The notes under the pieces: generated by a model
Told to the model about the DNA's origin: nothing
Seen by the model: the letters and a program-made list of their open reading frames with translations, nothing else
The model's database searches: none
Shown here: positions 36,132 to 47,132 of the stretch, one piece after another
How positions within the stretch are numbered: position 1 is the first letter of the stretch
Layout of the letters: each line of letters begins with the position of its first letter
Translations under genes and position numbers: made by a program
Assembly: GCF_036345995.1 (NCBI RefSeq)
Contig: NZ_CP107796.1
Coordinates: 2,542,001 to 2,606,000, forward strand
DNA length: 64,000 bases
Origin: Streptomyces sp. NBC_00557
Lineage (GTDB): Bacteria > Actinomycetota > Actinomycetes > Streptomycetales > Streptomycetaceae
Reading direction: 5' to 3'

Positions 36132-37481
36132 CTACTTCGTCCAGTCCGCCCACGGCATGTTCCAGCCGTTGAGGCCGTTCGCCGGGTCCACCGTGCGGTC
36201 GTGGGAGTTCTTCACGATCACCACGTCGCCGATGATCGAGTGGTTGAACATCCAGGCCGCCGGGGTGGAGCCGTCGTAGCCGCCGCGCACGTCGCGCAGG
36301 CCGACGCAGCCGTGGCTGGCGTTGTAGTTGCCGAAGGCGCCGCCGCCCCAGTAGTTGCCGTGCAGGAAGGTGCCGGAGGTGGTCAGGCGCATGGCGTGCG
36401 GGACGTCCTTGATGTCGTACTCGCCGCCGTAGCCGACCGTCTCGCCGTTCATCCGGGTGACGGTCAGCTTCTCGCTGATGACCATCTGGCCGTTCCAGGT
36501 GTCGTAGCCGGGCTTGCCGGTGGTGACCGGAAGGGTCCTGACGACCTTGCCGTCCTGGGTGACCTTCATCGTGTGCTTCTTGGCGTCCACGATCGAGACC
36601 TGGTTGCGGCCTATCGTGAAGCTGATCGTCTTGTGCTGCTTGCCGTAGACGCCGTCGCGGCCCTCGACACCGTCGAGGTCGAGGTCGACGGTGACCTTGG
36701 TGCCTTCCTTCCAGTACTTCTCCGGGCGGAAGTCCAGGCGGTCGTTGCCGAACCAGTGGCCCTCGACGTCCACGGCCGGCTCGGTCCTGATCTTTATGGC
36801 CTTCTCGACGGCGTCCGGGTGCGTGATGCCCCGGGTGAAGTTCACGGAGAACGGCATGCCGACGCCGACGGTGGAGCCGTCCTCCGGGGTGAAGTAGCCG
36901 AGGAAGGTGTTCTTCGGGGTCAGGGTGGTGAACCGGGAGTCCTCGGCGGCCTCGCGGCCCGCGGAGTCCTTGGCGACCGCGTGCACCGTGTACGTGGTGG
37001 ACGCGGCGAGATGGGTGGAGGGCGTCCAGGAGGCGCCACCGCCGGTGAGGGTGCCGGCGACCGTGTGACCCTTGGCGTCCTTGACGGTGACCTCGGTCAG
37101 CTTGCCCTTCGCGACGCTCACCTTGAGCGCGCCGCTGGTGTCGACGCCGGTGGCGCCGGACCTGGGCGAGATGGTGACGGCGGCGGCGGACTGCTGCTTG
37201 CCCTGCTGGGTGCTGGAGTCCTTCCCCTTGCCGTCGGCCCCCGTGCCGCCGCCACCGCCACACGCGGCGAGGGCGAGCACGAGGGCCCCGGATATCAGCG
37301 CCACTCCCCCACGGCCCCGCCCCTCTTTTCCGGTCGCTCGCCTCCGGGGCGCTTCAGCCGGTGTCGGGAGGCCGCCCGTGCTCACCCCTTCGGGCCTCCG
37401 CGCGGCCGCCCTCCCGACACCGGCGCGCCCCTGCGGCTCCCTCATCGGCCCCACTCTCGACGCCCCCCGTACAGGCCGCAT
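36132..37481 (-). CDS. L,D-transpeptidase with Ig-like domains, lipoprotein
   Basis: A 449-residue YkuD-family enzyme that makes 3-3 cross-links in peptidoglycan. The start ATG 37481 follows GAGGGGAGA. The N-terminal region is long and basic (about 60 residues) before a hydrophobic helix and lipobox ALAAC, so export signals are unusual in length. Two Ig-like domains (about residues 95-300) lead to the YkuD domain with TSGTFLHGNYW and the catalytic SHGCVGLRD. The C-terminal cap has NGLNGWNMPWADW. A paralogue lies directly upstream. Confidence 0.92.
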   Translation of the reverse strand: MRPVRGASRVGPMREPQGRAGVGRAAARRPEGVSTGGLPTPAEAPRRRATGKEGRGRGGVALISGALVLALAACGGGGGTGADGKGKDSSTQQGKQQSAAAVTISPRSGATGVDTSGALKVSVAKGKLTEVTVKDAKGHTVAGTLTGGGASWTPSTHLAASTTYTVHAVAKDSAGREAAEDSRFTTLTPKNTFLGYFTPEDGSTVGVGMPFSVNFTRGITHPDAVEKAIKIRTEPAVDVEGHWFGNDRLDFRPEKYWKEGTKVTVDLDLDGVEGRDGVYGKQHKTISFTIGRNQVSIVDAKKHTMKVTQDGKVVRTLPVTTGKPGYDTWNGQMVISEKLTVTRMNGETVGYGGEYDIKDVPHAMRLTTSGTFLHGNYWGGGAFGNYNASHGCVGLRDVRGGYDGSTPAAWMFNHSIIGDVVIVKNSHDRTVDPANGLNGWNMPWADWTK

Positions 37482-37643
37482 GTTCAAGTTGTCTCCCCTC
37501 GCCGGACCTGGTCAGGTCCGCTCCCCGCCACACTGGTGCGCGCATATTAACCGCCTGGTTATGGGCGGGGTGTCAGGCGAATGTCACCGTTCCGTCGCAA
37601 CTTCCGCCGCCGCGCCGCCGCCCGAACCGGGGCCCCTCAACGG

Positions 37644-38876
37644 TTACTTCTCCGCGCTGCCCGCCTTCCACTCCTTCCAGCTCATGTTCCACCCGCCCAG
37701 CCCGTTGTCGGGGTCGACGGTCCGCTCGTCGCTGTGCACGACCTCGACGACGTCGCCGACGAGACTGCGGTCGAAGAACCAGCCGGCCGGGGTGTCCGCT
37801 CCGCCGCCCTTGACGTCCCTGAGGCCCACGCAGCCGTGGCTGACGTTGGCGTGCCCCGGGGCGTCCGGCGACCAGTAGTTGCCGTGCACGAAGGTCCCGG
37901 AGTCGGTGAGCCGGAGGGCGTGCGGGACGTCGGGGATGTCGTACTCGCCGCCGAACCCGACCGTGCGGCTGTCCATGCGGGTGACCTCCAGCATGTCCAT
38001 CACCACCATCCTGCCGTTGTACGTGGGGTTCTCGGGGGCGCCCGCGGTGATCGGCACGGTGGCGAGCAGCCGCCCGTCCCGGAGCACCTGCATGGTGTGC
38101 CGGGCCGCGTCGACCCGGGAGACCTGGCTGCGGCCGATCGTGAACGAGAACGTCTTGTCCTGCAGCCCGTAGACGCCGGGCGCCCCTTGGACGTCGCGCA
38201 GGTTGAGGTCGACGGTGACCTCGGTGCCGGGCCTCCAGTACCGCTCGGGGCGGAAGTCGAGCCGGCTGCGGCCGAACCAGTGCGGGCGGATCTCCACACC
38301 GGGCCGTGCGGTGACGCGTACGGCCCGTTCGACGGCGGCGCGGTCGGCGATCTCCCGGCTGAACCTCAGGGAGACGATCATGCCGGTGCCGACCACGGCG
38401 TGGTTCTCGGGGGTGACGTAGCCGATGAACCGCGCGTCGGGGACGAACGTGGTGAAGGTGCTGTGCCGGGCCGAGCGGCGGCCCACGGAGTCCAGCGCCA
38501 CCACGTCGACGGTGTACTCGGCGGCGAGCACCAGCCGGTCCGCGTCCGGCCGCCACGTCGTGCCGTCCGCGCTGATCCGCCCGGGGACCGGCACGGCCTG
38601 CGCGTCCCGCGCGTCCTGCGACCGGACGACGGTCACCTTCTGCAGTCGGCCGCCGGGGACCCGGATCCGCAGCGGCCGGCCGGGGCGCACGGCCCTGCTG
38701 CCGTCGTCGGGGGTGATGTGGATGACGTCCTCGGGTGCCGGGTGCTTGCCGGGCGCCGCGTCGAGACCGAGCGGTCCCGAGCCGCCCGACGAGCATCCTG
38801 TCAGCAGTGCCGTCCATGTCAGTACGGCGGCCAGCGCGGCTCCCGCGCGCCGCGCGCGTCCTTCTCGATGCCTCAC
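37644..38876 (-). CDS. L,D-transpeptidase with Ig-like domains, lipoprotein (paralogue)
   Basis: A 410-residue paralogue of the neighbouring enzyme. The signal peptide is of ordinary length and ends in the lipobox LLTGC. Ig-like domains are followed by the YkuD domain with DSGTFVHGNYW and the catalytic cysteine in SHGCVGLRD. The C-terminus GLGGWNMSWKEW matches the neighbour. Both enzymes share the FRPE(K/R)YW segment before the catalytic domain. The pair arose by tandem duplication and has diverged well. Confidence 0.93.
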   Translation of the reverse strand: MRHREGRARRAGAALAAVLTWTALLTGCSSGGSGPLGLDAAPGKHPAPEDVIHITPDDGSRAVRPGRPLRIRVPGGRLQKVTVVRSQDARDAQAVPVPGRISADGTTWRPDADRLVLAAEYTVDVVALDSVGRRSARHSTFTTFVPDARFIGYVTPENHAVVGTGMIVSLRFSREIADRAAVERAVRVTARPGVEIRPHWFGRSRLDFRPERYWRPGTEVTVDLNLRDVQGAPGVYGLQDKTFSFTIGRSQVSRVDAARHTMQVLRDGRLLATVPITAGAPENPTYNGRMVVMDMLEVTRMDSRTVGFGGEYDIPDVPHALRLTDSGTFVHGNYWSPDAPGHANVSHGCVGLRDVKGGGADTPAGWFFDRSLVGDVVEVVHSDERTVDPDNGLGGWNMSWKEWKAGSAEK

Positions 38877-38984
38877 GCGGACTCAACGACCACGCACGCT
38901 CCGGGGAAACGTGAGTGCGACCCACGCACTGGGCAGAACAGAGGGAAGGACGACACGCTGGGGAGCCGCCGCGCCCGTGCGGAA

Positions 38985-39037
38985 GGGGCGCCCTTCGGAT
39001 CAGATCGGCTGAAAGGGCACGATCCGGAGGGCGCCCC
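38985..39037. repeat. 17-bp inverted repeat in the divergent region before glgX
   Basis: GGGGCGCCCTTCGGATC at 38985-39001 and GATCCGGAGGGCGCCCC at 39021-39037 form a stem with one mismatch and a 19-base loop. A second, perfect 14-bp stem lies at 39061-39098 (GGGCGGGCCGGGCG with its complement), 42 bases before glgX. Both would lie in the glgX leader if transcription starts upstream. Possible attenuator or terminator for upstream rightward transcription. Confidence 0.5.
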
Positions 39038-39060
39038 GGCCGTCGGGGCGCAGCCGTACC

Positions 39061-39098
39061 GGGCGGGCCGGGCGCCGTGGGACGCGCCCGGCCCGCCC
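39061..39098 (+). promoter_or_regulatory. 14-bp perfect hairpin in the glgX leader
   Basis: GGGCGGGCCGGGCG and CGCCCGGCCCGCCC flank a 10-base loop, ending 41 bases before the glgX start codon. Very stable when transcribed. It may be a terminator or block translation initiation; with the stem at 38985-39037 it gives two stacked hairpins in one leader. Confidence 0.45.
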
Positions 39099-39139
39099 GC
39101 GCCGCCCCGGGGCCGAGCCACTGAAAGAGGGGCCGACAG

Positions 39140-41382
<2,243 letters not shown>

Positions 41383-41386
<4 letters not shown>

Positions 41387-41421
41387 CGGCCCCGCGGCCT
41401 GCGGCGGCCTGCGGCCGTCAG
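41383..41421. terminator. bidirectional terminator between glgX and the ABC exporter
   Basis: CTGACGGCC at 41383-41391 and GGCCGTCAG at 41413-41421 pair perfectly. Each arm includes the TGA stop codon of one of the two convergent genes. The 21-base loop is itself G+C-rich. Confidence 0.6.
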
Positions 41422-43286
41422 GCCAGGCTGTCCCGCCACGCCCGGTGCAGGTCCGCGAACCGGCCCGTGCCGGCGATCAGTTCCTCGGGGCGGCCGTCCT
41501 CCACGATCCGGCCGTGCTCCATCACCAGCACCCGGTCGGCGATCTCCACGGTCGACAGCCGGTGGGCGATCACCACCGCCGTACGGCCCCGCAGCACGGT
41601 CGCCATCGCCCGCTGCACGGCCCGTTCGCCGGGGATGTCCAGCGAGCTGGTCGCCTCGTCCAGGATCAGCACCGCCGGATCGGCGAGCAACGCCCGGGCG
41701 AAGGCGACCAGCTGGCGCTGCCCGGCCGAGATGCGGCCGCCGCGCTTGCGCACGTCGGTGTCGTAGCCGTCGGGCAGCGCGCTGATGAACTCGTGCGCGC
41801 CGATCGCCTTCGCCGCCCGCTCGATCTCCTCCCGGCTCGCGTCGGGCCGGCCGATCGCGATGTTGTCGGCGACCGTGCCGGAGAACAGGAACGCCTCCTG
41901 GGTCACCATGACCACCCCGCGCCGCAGTTCCGGCACGGGCAGCTCGCGCAGATCGACCCCGTCGAGCAGGACCCGGCCCTCGGTGGGGTCGTAGAAGCGG
42001 GCCAGCAGCTTGGCGAGCGTGGACTTGCCGGCGCCCGTGGAGCCGACCACGGCGACCGTCTGCCCGGCGGGCAGGGTCAGGTCGAAGCGGGGCAGCACCT
42101 CGCCGCCGGTGCGGTAGGAGAACCGGACGCCCTCGAAGACGACCTCGCGGCCCGGGAAGTCTCCCTTCGACGGAGGGAGTTCACGCGGCGTGGCCGGCTC
42201 CGGCACGGACGGGGTCTGCGCCAGCAGCCCGGCGATCTTCTCCAGGGAGGCGGCCGCCGACTGGTAGGAGTTCAGGAACATCCCCAGCCGGTCGATCGGG
42301 TCGTACAGCCGCCGCAGGTACAGCACCGACGCCGCCAGCACGCCCAGCTCCAGCGAGCCGGACGCCACCCGGTAGGCGCCCCACAGCACGATCCCCGCGA
42401 CCGCCGTGTTCGCCACCAGCCGGGAACCCACCACATAGCGGGCCATCTCCAGCAGGGCGTCGCCGTTCGTGCGTTCGTGCCGCCGGTTGAGCACGGCGAA
42501 CTCGGCGTCGTTGGCGGCCTCCCGGCGGAAGGCGCGCACCGGGCGGATGCCGTTCATCGTCTCCACGAACTTCACGATCACCTTGGCGATCGCCGTGGAC
42601 CGCGCCCCGTACACCCGGGCCGCCCGGCGCTGGTAGAGCCTGACCAGCAGGTACAGCGGCACGAAGGACGCCACCGCCACCGCGCCCAGGCCGAGGTCCA
42701 GCCAGAGCAGCATCGCCGAGATGTAGACGAAGGACAGCACGACGGTCACCAGTTCCTGGAGGCCGTCGTCGAGCAGTTCGCGCAGCGACTCCACGTCCGT
42801 GGTGGAGCGGGAGATCAGCCGTCCGGACGTGTACCGCTCGTGGAAGTCGATGCTCAGCGCCTGCGCGTGCCGGAAGATCCGGTCCCGCAGGTCCAGCAGC
42901 ACGTCCTGGCTGACCCGCGCGGACGCCCGGATGAACGCGAACTGCAGGGTGCCGGAGAGCAGCGCGCACAGCAGATAGCCGGCCGCCACCGCGAACAGCG
43001 GGCCGTGCCGGCGGTCCCGGAACGCCGGTACGGCGTTGTCGATGGCGTACGCCACCAGCAGCGGGCCGGCCTGCACCGCCGCCTGCTGCAACAGCAGCAG
43101 CAGCGTGGTCACCGCCACCCGCGCCTTCAGCGGTGCGAGCAGGGAGCGCAGCAGGGCGGCGGTGGCGCCGGGCGGGGCGGGCAGGACGTCCCGGTCGAAG
43201 ACGTCACCGCCGCCGTCGCCGTCCCGGTGCGGGCCGGGGAGTTCGTCGTCCTCGGCGGTGGGGGTGGAGGCGGTCGTGGTCGTCAA
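41418..43286 (-). CDS. ABC exporter half, canonical NBD (partner A of pair 1)
   Basis: A 622-residue membrane-ATPase fusion: six membrane helices (about residues 60-340) then an NBD. Walker A is GSTGAGKST, the Q-loop VTQEAFLFSG, the signature ISAGQRQ and Walker B with catalytic Glu LILDEATSSLD; the H-loop is AHRLST. It starts at TTG 43286 inside TTGA, overlapping the stop of the upstream half by four bases, so translation is coupled. It should pair with the upstream half as a heterodimer. Substrate unknown. Confidence 0.92.
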   Translation of the reverse strand: MTTTTASTPTAEDDELPGPHRDGDGGGDVFDRDVLPAPPGATAALLRSLLAPLKARVAVTTLLLLLQQAAVQAGPLLVAYAIDNAVPAFRDRRHGPLFAVAAGYLLCALLSGTLQFAFIRASARVSQDVLLDLRDRIFRHAQALSIDFHERYTSGRLISRSTTDVESLRELLDDGLQELVTVVLSFVYISAMLLWLDLGLGAVAVASFVPLYLLVRLYQRRAARVYGARSTAIAKVIVKFVETMNGIRPVRAFRREAANDAEFAVLNRRHERTNGDALLEMARYVVGSRLVANTAVAGIVLWGAYRVASGSLELGVLAASVLYLRRLYDPIDRLGMFLNSYQSAAASLEKIAGLLAQTPSVPEPATPRELPPSKGDFPGREVVFEGVRFSYRTGGEVLPRFDLTLPAGQTVAVVGSTGAGKSTLAKLLARFYDPTEGRVLLDGVDLRELPVPELRRGVVMVTQEAFLFSGTVADNIAIGRPDASREEIERAAKAIGAHEFISALPDGYDTDVRKRGGRISAGQRQLVAFARALLADPAVLILDEATSSLDIPGERAVQRAMATVLRGRTAVVIAHRLSTVEIADRVLVMEHGRIVEDGRPEELIAGTGRFADLHRAWRDSLA

Positions 43287-45085
43287 CGGGAGTCCTCCGT
43301 GTCCCCGGCGTACGCGGGTTCGCCGGACATCAGATGCGCGTACTCGGCGTTGGTGCGCAGCAGTTCCTGGTGGGTGCCGACGGCGGCGATCCGGCCGCCG
43401 GAGAGCAGGGCGACCCGGTCGGCGAGCAGCACCGTCGACGGGCGGTGGGCCACGATCAGCGCGGTGGTGTCGGCGAGGACCTGGCGCAGCGCGGCCTCCA
43501 CGGCGGCCTCCGTGTGCACGTCCAGGGCGGACAGCGGGTCGTCCAGCACCAGGAACTCCGGTCTGCCGACCACCGCGCGGGCCAGTGCGAGGCGCTGCCG
43601 CTGGCCGCCGGAGAGGCTCAGGCCCTGTTCGCCGACGCGGGTGTCGGTGCCCTGCGGGAGGGCGTGCGCGAACTCGGCCTGCGCGACGGCGAGCGCCCGG
43701 TCCAGGTCCGGCTTCCCGGCGCCGTCCGGGGCGCCCATGAGGACGTTCTCGCCGACGCTCGTGGAGAACAGGGTGGGTTCCTCGAAGGCGACGGCGACCT
43801 TGGCGCGCAGTTCCTCACGGGGCATCGCCGTGATGTCGACGCCGTCGAGGGTGATCCGGCCGGAGGTGACCTCGTGCAGACGGGGGACGAGGGCGGTGAG
43901 CGTCGTCTTCCCGCTGCCGGTGGCCCCGACGAGGGCCATGGACTCGCCGGGGCGGATGTGCAGGTCGATGCCGGTGAGCAGGGGCGGGGAGCCGGGGGGT
44001 GCGTCGGGGTAGCGGAACGAGACGTTCTCGAAGCGGAGTCCGGAGCCGGCGGGTCGGGCGGGCCCGCGCCTGCCGGATGGCGCCGCGTCGTCCTCCGGCA
44101 CCTCGTCCATCACCTCGAAGTACCGCTCCGTCGCCGTCGCCGCCTCCTGGCTCATCGCCAGCAGGAACCCGATGGAGTCCACCGGCCAGCGCAGCGCGAG
44201 GGCGGTGCTCAGGAAGGCGACCAGGGTGCCCGCCGACAGCCCGCCGTCGGCCACCCGGACCGCGCCGAGCACCAGCGCCGCCCCGATGGCCAGCTCCGGC
44301 AGGGTCACGATGACGCCCCAGATCACCGCCAGCAGCCGCGCCTTGTGCAGCTCCGTGCCGCGCAGGGTGTGGGCCAGTTCGCGGAACGCCCGGGCCTGGC
44401 TGCGGTGCCGGCCGAAGCCCTTGATGATGCGGATGCCGAGCACGCTCTCCTCGACGACCGTCGTCAGGTCGCCCACCTGGTCCTGGGCGCGCCGCGCCAC
44501 CAGCGCGTACCGCCGCTCGAAGATCGCGCAGGTCCACATCACGGGGACCGCGGGACCGAGGATGACCAGGCCCAGCACCCAGTCCTGCATCAGCATGATC
44601 ACCACGCCGACGAGGATGGTGACCCCGTTGACCAGCAGGAACGTCAGCGGGAAGGCCAGGAACATGCGCACCAGCATCAGATCGGTGGTGCCGCGCGACA
44701 GCAGCTGGCCGGAGGCCCAGCGGTCGTGGAAGGCGACGGGCAGCCGCTGCAGCCGGCCGTACAGGGCCGCCCGCATCTCCGCCTCGACGTGCGACAGCGG
44801 GCGGGCGACCAGCCAGCGCCGTATGCCGAACAGCATCGCCTCGGCGATCCCGAGCAGGAGCAGATACAGCGCGCCGAGCCAGACTCCGGCCGGGTCCCGG
44901 CCGGCGACCGGCCCGTCCACGATCCACTTCAGCACGAGCGGGATCACCAGCCCGGTGCAGGAGGCGACGATCGCGACGAACGCGGCCGTGAACAGCCGTA
45001 CCCGCACGGGGCGGACGTACGGCCACAGCCGCAGCAGGGTGCGAACGGCGGAGCGGTCCTCGGTGGTTGCACGTGTCGTGGGCAT
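43283..45085 (-). CDS. ABC exporter half, degenerate catalytic site (partner B of pair 1)
   Basis: A 600-residue half-transporter starting at ATG 45085 (a GTG at 45088 is also possible). Walker A GATGSGKTT and the signature LSLSGGQRQR are normal. However, the catalytic glutamate after Walker B is aspartate (FLVLDDPLSALD), and the Q-loop glutamine is replaced (AFEEPTLFS). This is the pattern of the degenerate NBD in TM287/288-like heterodimeric exporters, so the site completed by this subunit's Walker motifs is likely poorly hydrolytic. Divergent from pair 2. Confidence 0.92.
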   Translation of the reverse strand: MPTTRATTEDRSAVRTLLRLWPYVRPVRVRLFTAAFVAIVASCTGLVIPLVLKWIVDGPVAGRDPAGVWLGALYLLLLGIAEAMLFGIRRWLVARPLSHVEAEMRAALYGRLQRLPVAFHDRWASGQLLSRGTTDLMLVRMFLAFPLTFLLVNGVTILVGVVIMLMQDWVLGLVILGPAVPVMWTCAIFERRYALVARRAQDQVGDLTTVVEESVLGIRIIKGFGRHRSQARAFRELAHTLRGTELHKARLLAVIWGVIVTLPELAIGAALVLGAVRVADGGLSAGTLVAFLSTALALRWPVDSIGFLLAMSQEAATATERYFEVMDEVPEDDAAPSGRRGPARPAGSGLRFENVSFRYPDAPPGSPPLLTGIDLHIRPGESMALVGATGSGKTTLTALVPRLHEVTSGRITLDGVDITAMPREELRAKVAVAFEEPTLFSTSVGENVLMGAPDGAGKPDLDRALAVAQAEFAHALPQGTDTRVGEQGLSLSGGQRQRLALARAVVGRPEFLVLDDPLSALDVHTEAAVEAALRQVLADTTALIVAHRPSTVLLADRVALLSGGRIAAVGTHQELLRTNAEYAHLMSGEPAYAGDTEDSR

Positions 45086-45307
45086 CACTGGCGAGCGTAC
45101 GGACCGGCACTGACATCGCCCACCGAGTTTCGGCCGGGCCGGGCTCGGTCGCTGGTCCTACGACCTGCGCGTCCGGCCCGTCGCCGGTGGGACCCCCAGA
45201 GCACGCACCTGACGCCGCGAGGCCCGCCCTCCGGGCGGACGGCGGGAGTTTGACGACAGGACCTAGGGGCGCGTGGCCGGACAGGCCCCGGGCGGCCGAT
45301 ATTCCGT

Positions 45308-45320
45308 GGAAGCGCTTGCC
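45308..45320. promoter_or_regulatory. LacI-type operator candidate, AAGCGCTT core
   Basis: GGAAGCGCTTGCC lies about 50 bases before the first gene of exporter pair 2. Its AAGCGCTT core is the central palindrome of many LacI/GalR-family operators. No LacI gene is in the window. The rest of the 286-base divergent region 45086-45371 shows no gene. Confidence 0.35.
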
Positions 45321-45371
45321 CGTTCCCGATAGGTTCGGCGTCTCCCAGCGGGGCGAGCCATCGGGGGATGG

Positions 45372-47132
45372 ATGATCGACGCGTACGAGGATCCGGGCAC
45401 GCCCGACGCGCGCGGCGGCTGGCGCTATCTGTGGTGGCTGGTGCTGCGCCAGCCGGGCCGGTCGCTGGCCGGGGCGCTGCTGGGCAGCGGGTGGATGGTG
45501 CTGCTGGCCGCGCAGCCGTATCTGATGGCGCGGGCCGTGGACGAGGGGCTGGTACCGGGGCGGCCGGGGGTGCTGGCCGCCTGGTCCGCGGTGATGTTCG
45601 CGGTCGGGTCGGTGAACGCCTGGCTGGGCACCATGCGGCACCGCACGATGACCCGGGTGCGGATGGACTCCTACTTCCGCACGGTGAAGGTGGTCATGGG
45701 GCAGGTGGTGCGGCTCGGGGCCGCGCTGCCGCGCCGGGCCGGGGCCGGTGAGGTGGTGACCATCGGGGTCGGCGACGTGAAGACCATCTCCCAGGCGCTG
45801 ACCGTGATCGGGCCGGGCGTCGGCTCCGCCGTGGTGTACGTGGTGGTGGCCGGGCTGCTGCTGACGGTCTCGGCGCCGCTCGCCGCCGTCGTCCTGCTCG
45901 GGCTGCCGGTGCTCGCGCTGGTCACCGGCCCGCTCACGTTACGGCTGCAGAGTGAGGAGAGCGTCTACCGGGACCGGCAGGGCGTGCTCACCGCGCGCAT
46001 CGGCGACCTCGCGGGCGGGCTGCGCGTCCTCAACGGCCTCGGCGGCAAGCGGCTGTTCGCGGACGCCTTCCGGCAGGACTCGCAGCGGCTGCGCGCCCAG
46101 GGCTACCGGGTGGGCGCGGTGGCCGGCTGGGTGCAGGCGCTCGGCGTGGGCCTGCCCACCCTGTTCCTGGCCGTGGTGACCTGGCTCGCCGCCCGGCTCA
46201 CGGCCCAGGGGTCCCTCACCGTGGGCGAGCTGGTCTCGGTGTACGGCTATGTCGCCGTGCTGATCGGGCCGGTGGCGTTCTTCGTGCAGATGGCCTACGA
46301 CCTGAACCGGGGCGTGGTGGCCGCCCGCCGGGTGGTACGGCTGCTGGCGCTGGAGCCGGAACCCGACGAGGGCACCCTGCCGGCGCCCGGGGGACCGGCC
46401 GAACTGCACGACCCGGCGTCCGGGGTGCGGGTGGCGCCGGGCCGGCTGACCGCGCTGGCCGCCGCCCGGCCCGCCGAGGCCGCCGCCGTGGTCGACCGGC
46501 TGGGCCGCTTCGGGCCGACCGACGCCACCTGGGGCGGGGTACGGCTGGACGCGGTGCCGCTGGCGGACGTGCGCGGGCGGATCCTGGTCGCGGACAACGA
46601 GGCCGACCTGTTCGCGGGGCCGCTCCGGGAGGTCGTGGCGACCGGGCGCCCCGTCGACGAGGCGGCGCTCGGCCGGGCCCTGTACGCGGCCGCCGCCGAG
46701 GATGTCGTACGCGGGCTGCCGGACGGCCCCGACTCGCCGGTGTCCGGGCAGGGCCGCAGCCTCTCGGGCGGCCAGCGCCAACGGGTGCGGCTGGTCCGGG
46801 CGTTGCTCGCCGACCCGGAGGTGCTGCTGGCGGTGGAGCCGACCTCGGCGCTGGACGCGCACACCGAGGCGACGGTCGCGCACCGCCTGCGCGAGGCACG
46901 GGAGGGCCGTACGACGCTGGTGACCTCCACGTCGCCGCTGGTGCTGGACCGCGCGGACACGGTGATCTTCCTGGTCGACGGCAAGGCCGCGGCGAGCGGC
47001 CCGCACCGCCGGCTGCTCGCGACGGAACCGGGTTACCGGGCACTGGTGGCACGGGACACGGAAGAAGTCGCGGACGCGGAAGGGAACGCGGACGCGGGGG
47101 AGGCCGTCGACACGGAGGGGGTCGCGCGGTGA
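45372..47132 (+). CDS. ABC exporter half, nucleotide site lost but LSGGQ kept (pair 2, first subunit)
   Basis: A 586-residue half-transporter with normal membrane helices (residues 30-320). The NBD is strongly degenerate. No Walker A is seen where it should be (residues 355-372, LTALAAARPAEAA instead of GxxGxGKST). The Q-loop is VADNEADLF, Walker B is LLAVEPTSALD with D replaced by V, and the H-loop is replaced by TSTSP. By contrast the signature RSLSGGQRQR (about residue 463) is perfect. It can therefore only contribute the signature to a partner's site. The stop overlaps the next start by four bases. Confidence 0.88.
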   Translation: MIDAYEDPGTPDARGGWRYLWWLVLRQPGRSLAGALLGSGWMVLLAAQPYLMARAVDEGLVPGRPGVLAAWSAVMFAVGSVNAWLGTMRHRTMTRVRMDSYFRTVKVVMGQVVRLGAALPRRAGAGEVVTIGVGDVKTISQALTVIGPGVGSAVVYVVVAGLLLTVSAPLAAVVLLGLPVLALVTGPLTLRLQSEESVYRDRQGVLTARIGDLAGGLRVLNGLGGKRLFADAFRQDSQRLRAQGYRVGAVAGWVQALGVGLPTLFLAVVTWLAARLTAQGSLTVGELVSVYGYVAVLIGPVAFFVQMAYDLNRGVVAARRVVRLLALEPEPDEGTLPAPGGPAELHDPASGVRVAPGRLTALAAARPAEAAAVVDRLGRFGPTDATWGGVRLDAVPLADVRGRILVADNEADLFAGPLREVVATGRPVDEAALGRALYAAAAEDVVRGLPDGPDSPVSGQGRSLSGGQRQRVRLVRALLADPEVLLAVEPTSALDAHTEATVAHRLREAREGRTTLVTSTSPLVLDRADTVIFLVDGKAAASGPHRRLLATEPGYRALVARDTEEVADAEGNADAGEAVDTEGVAR

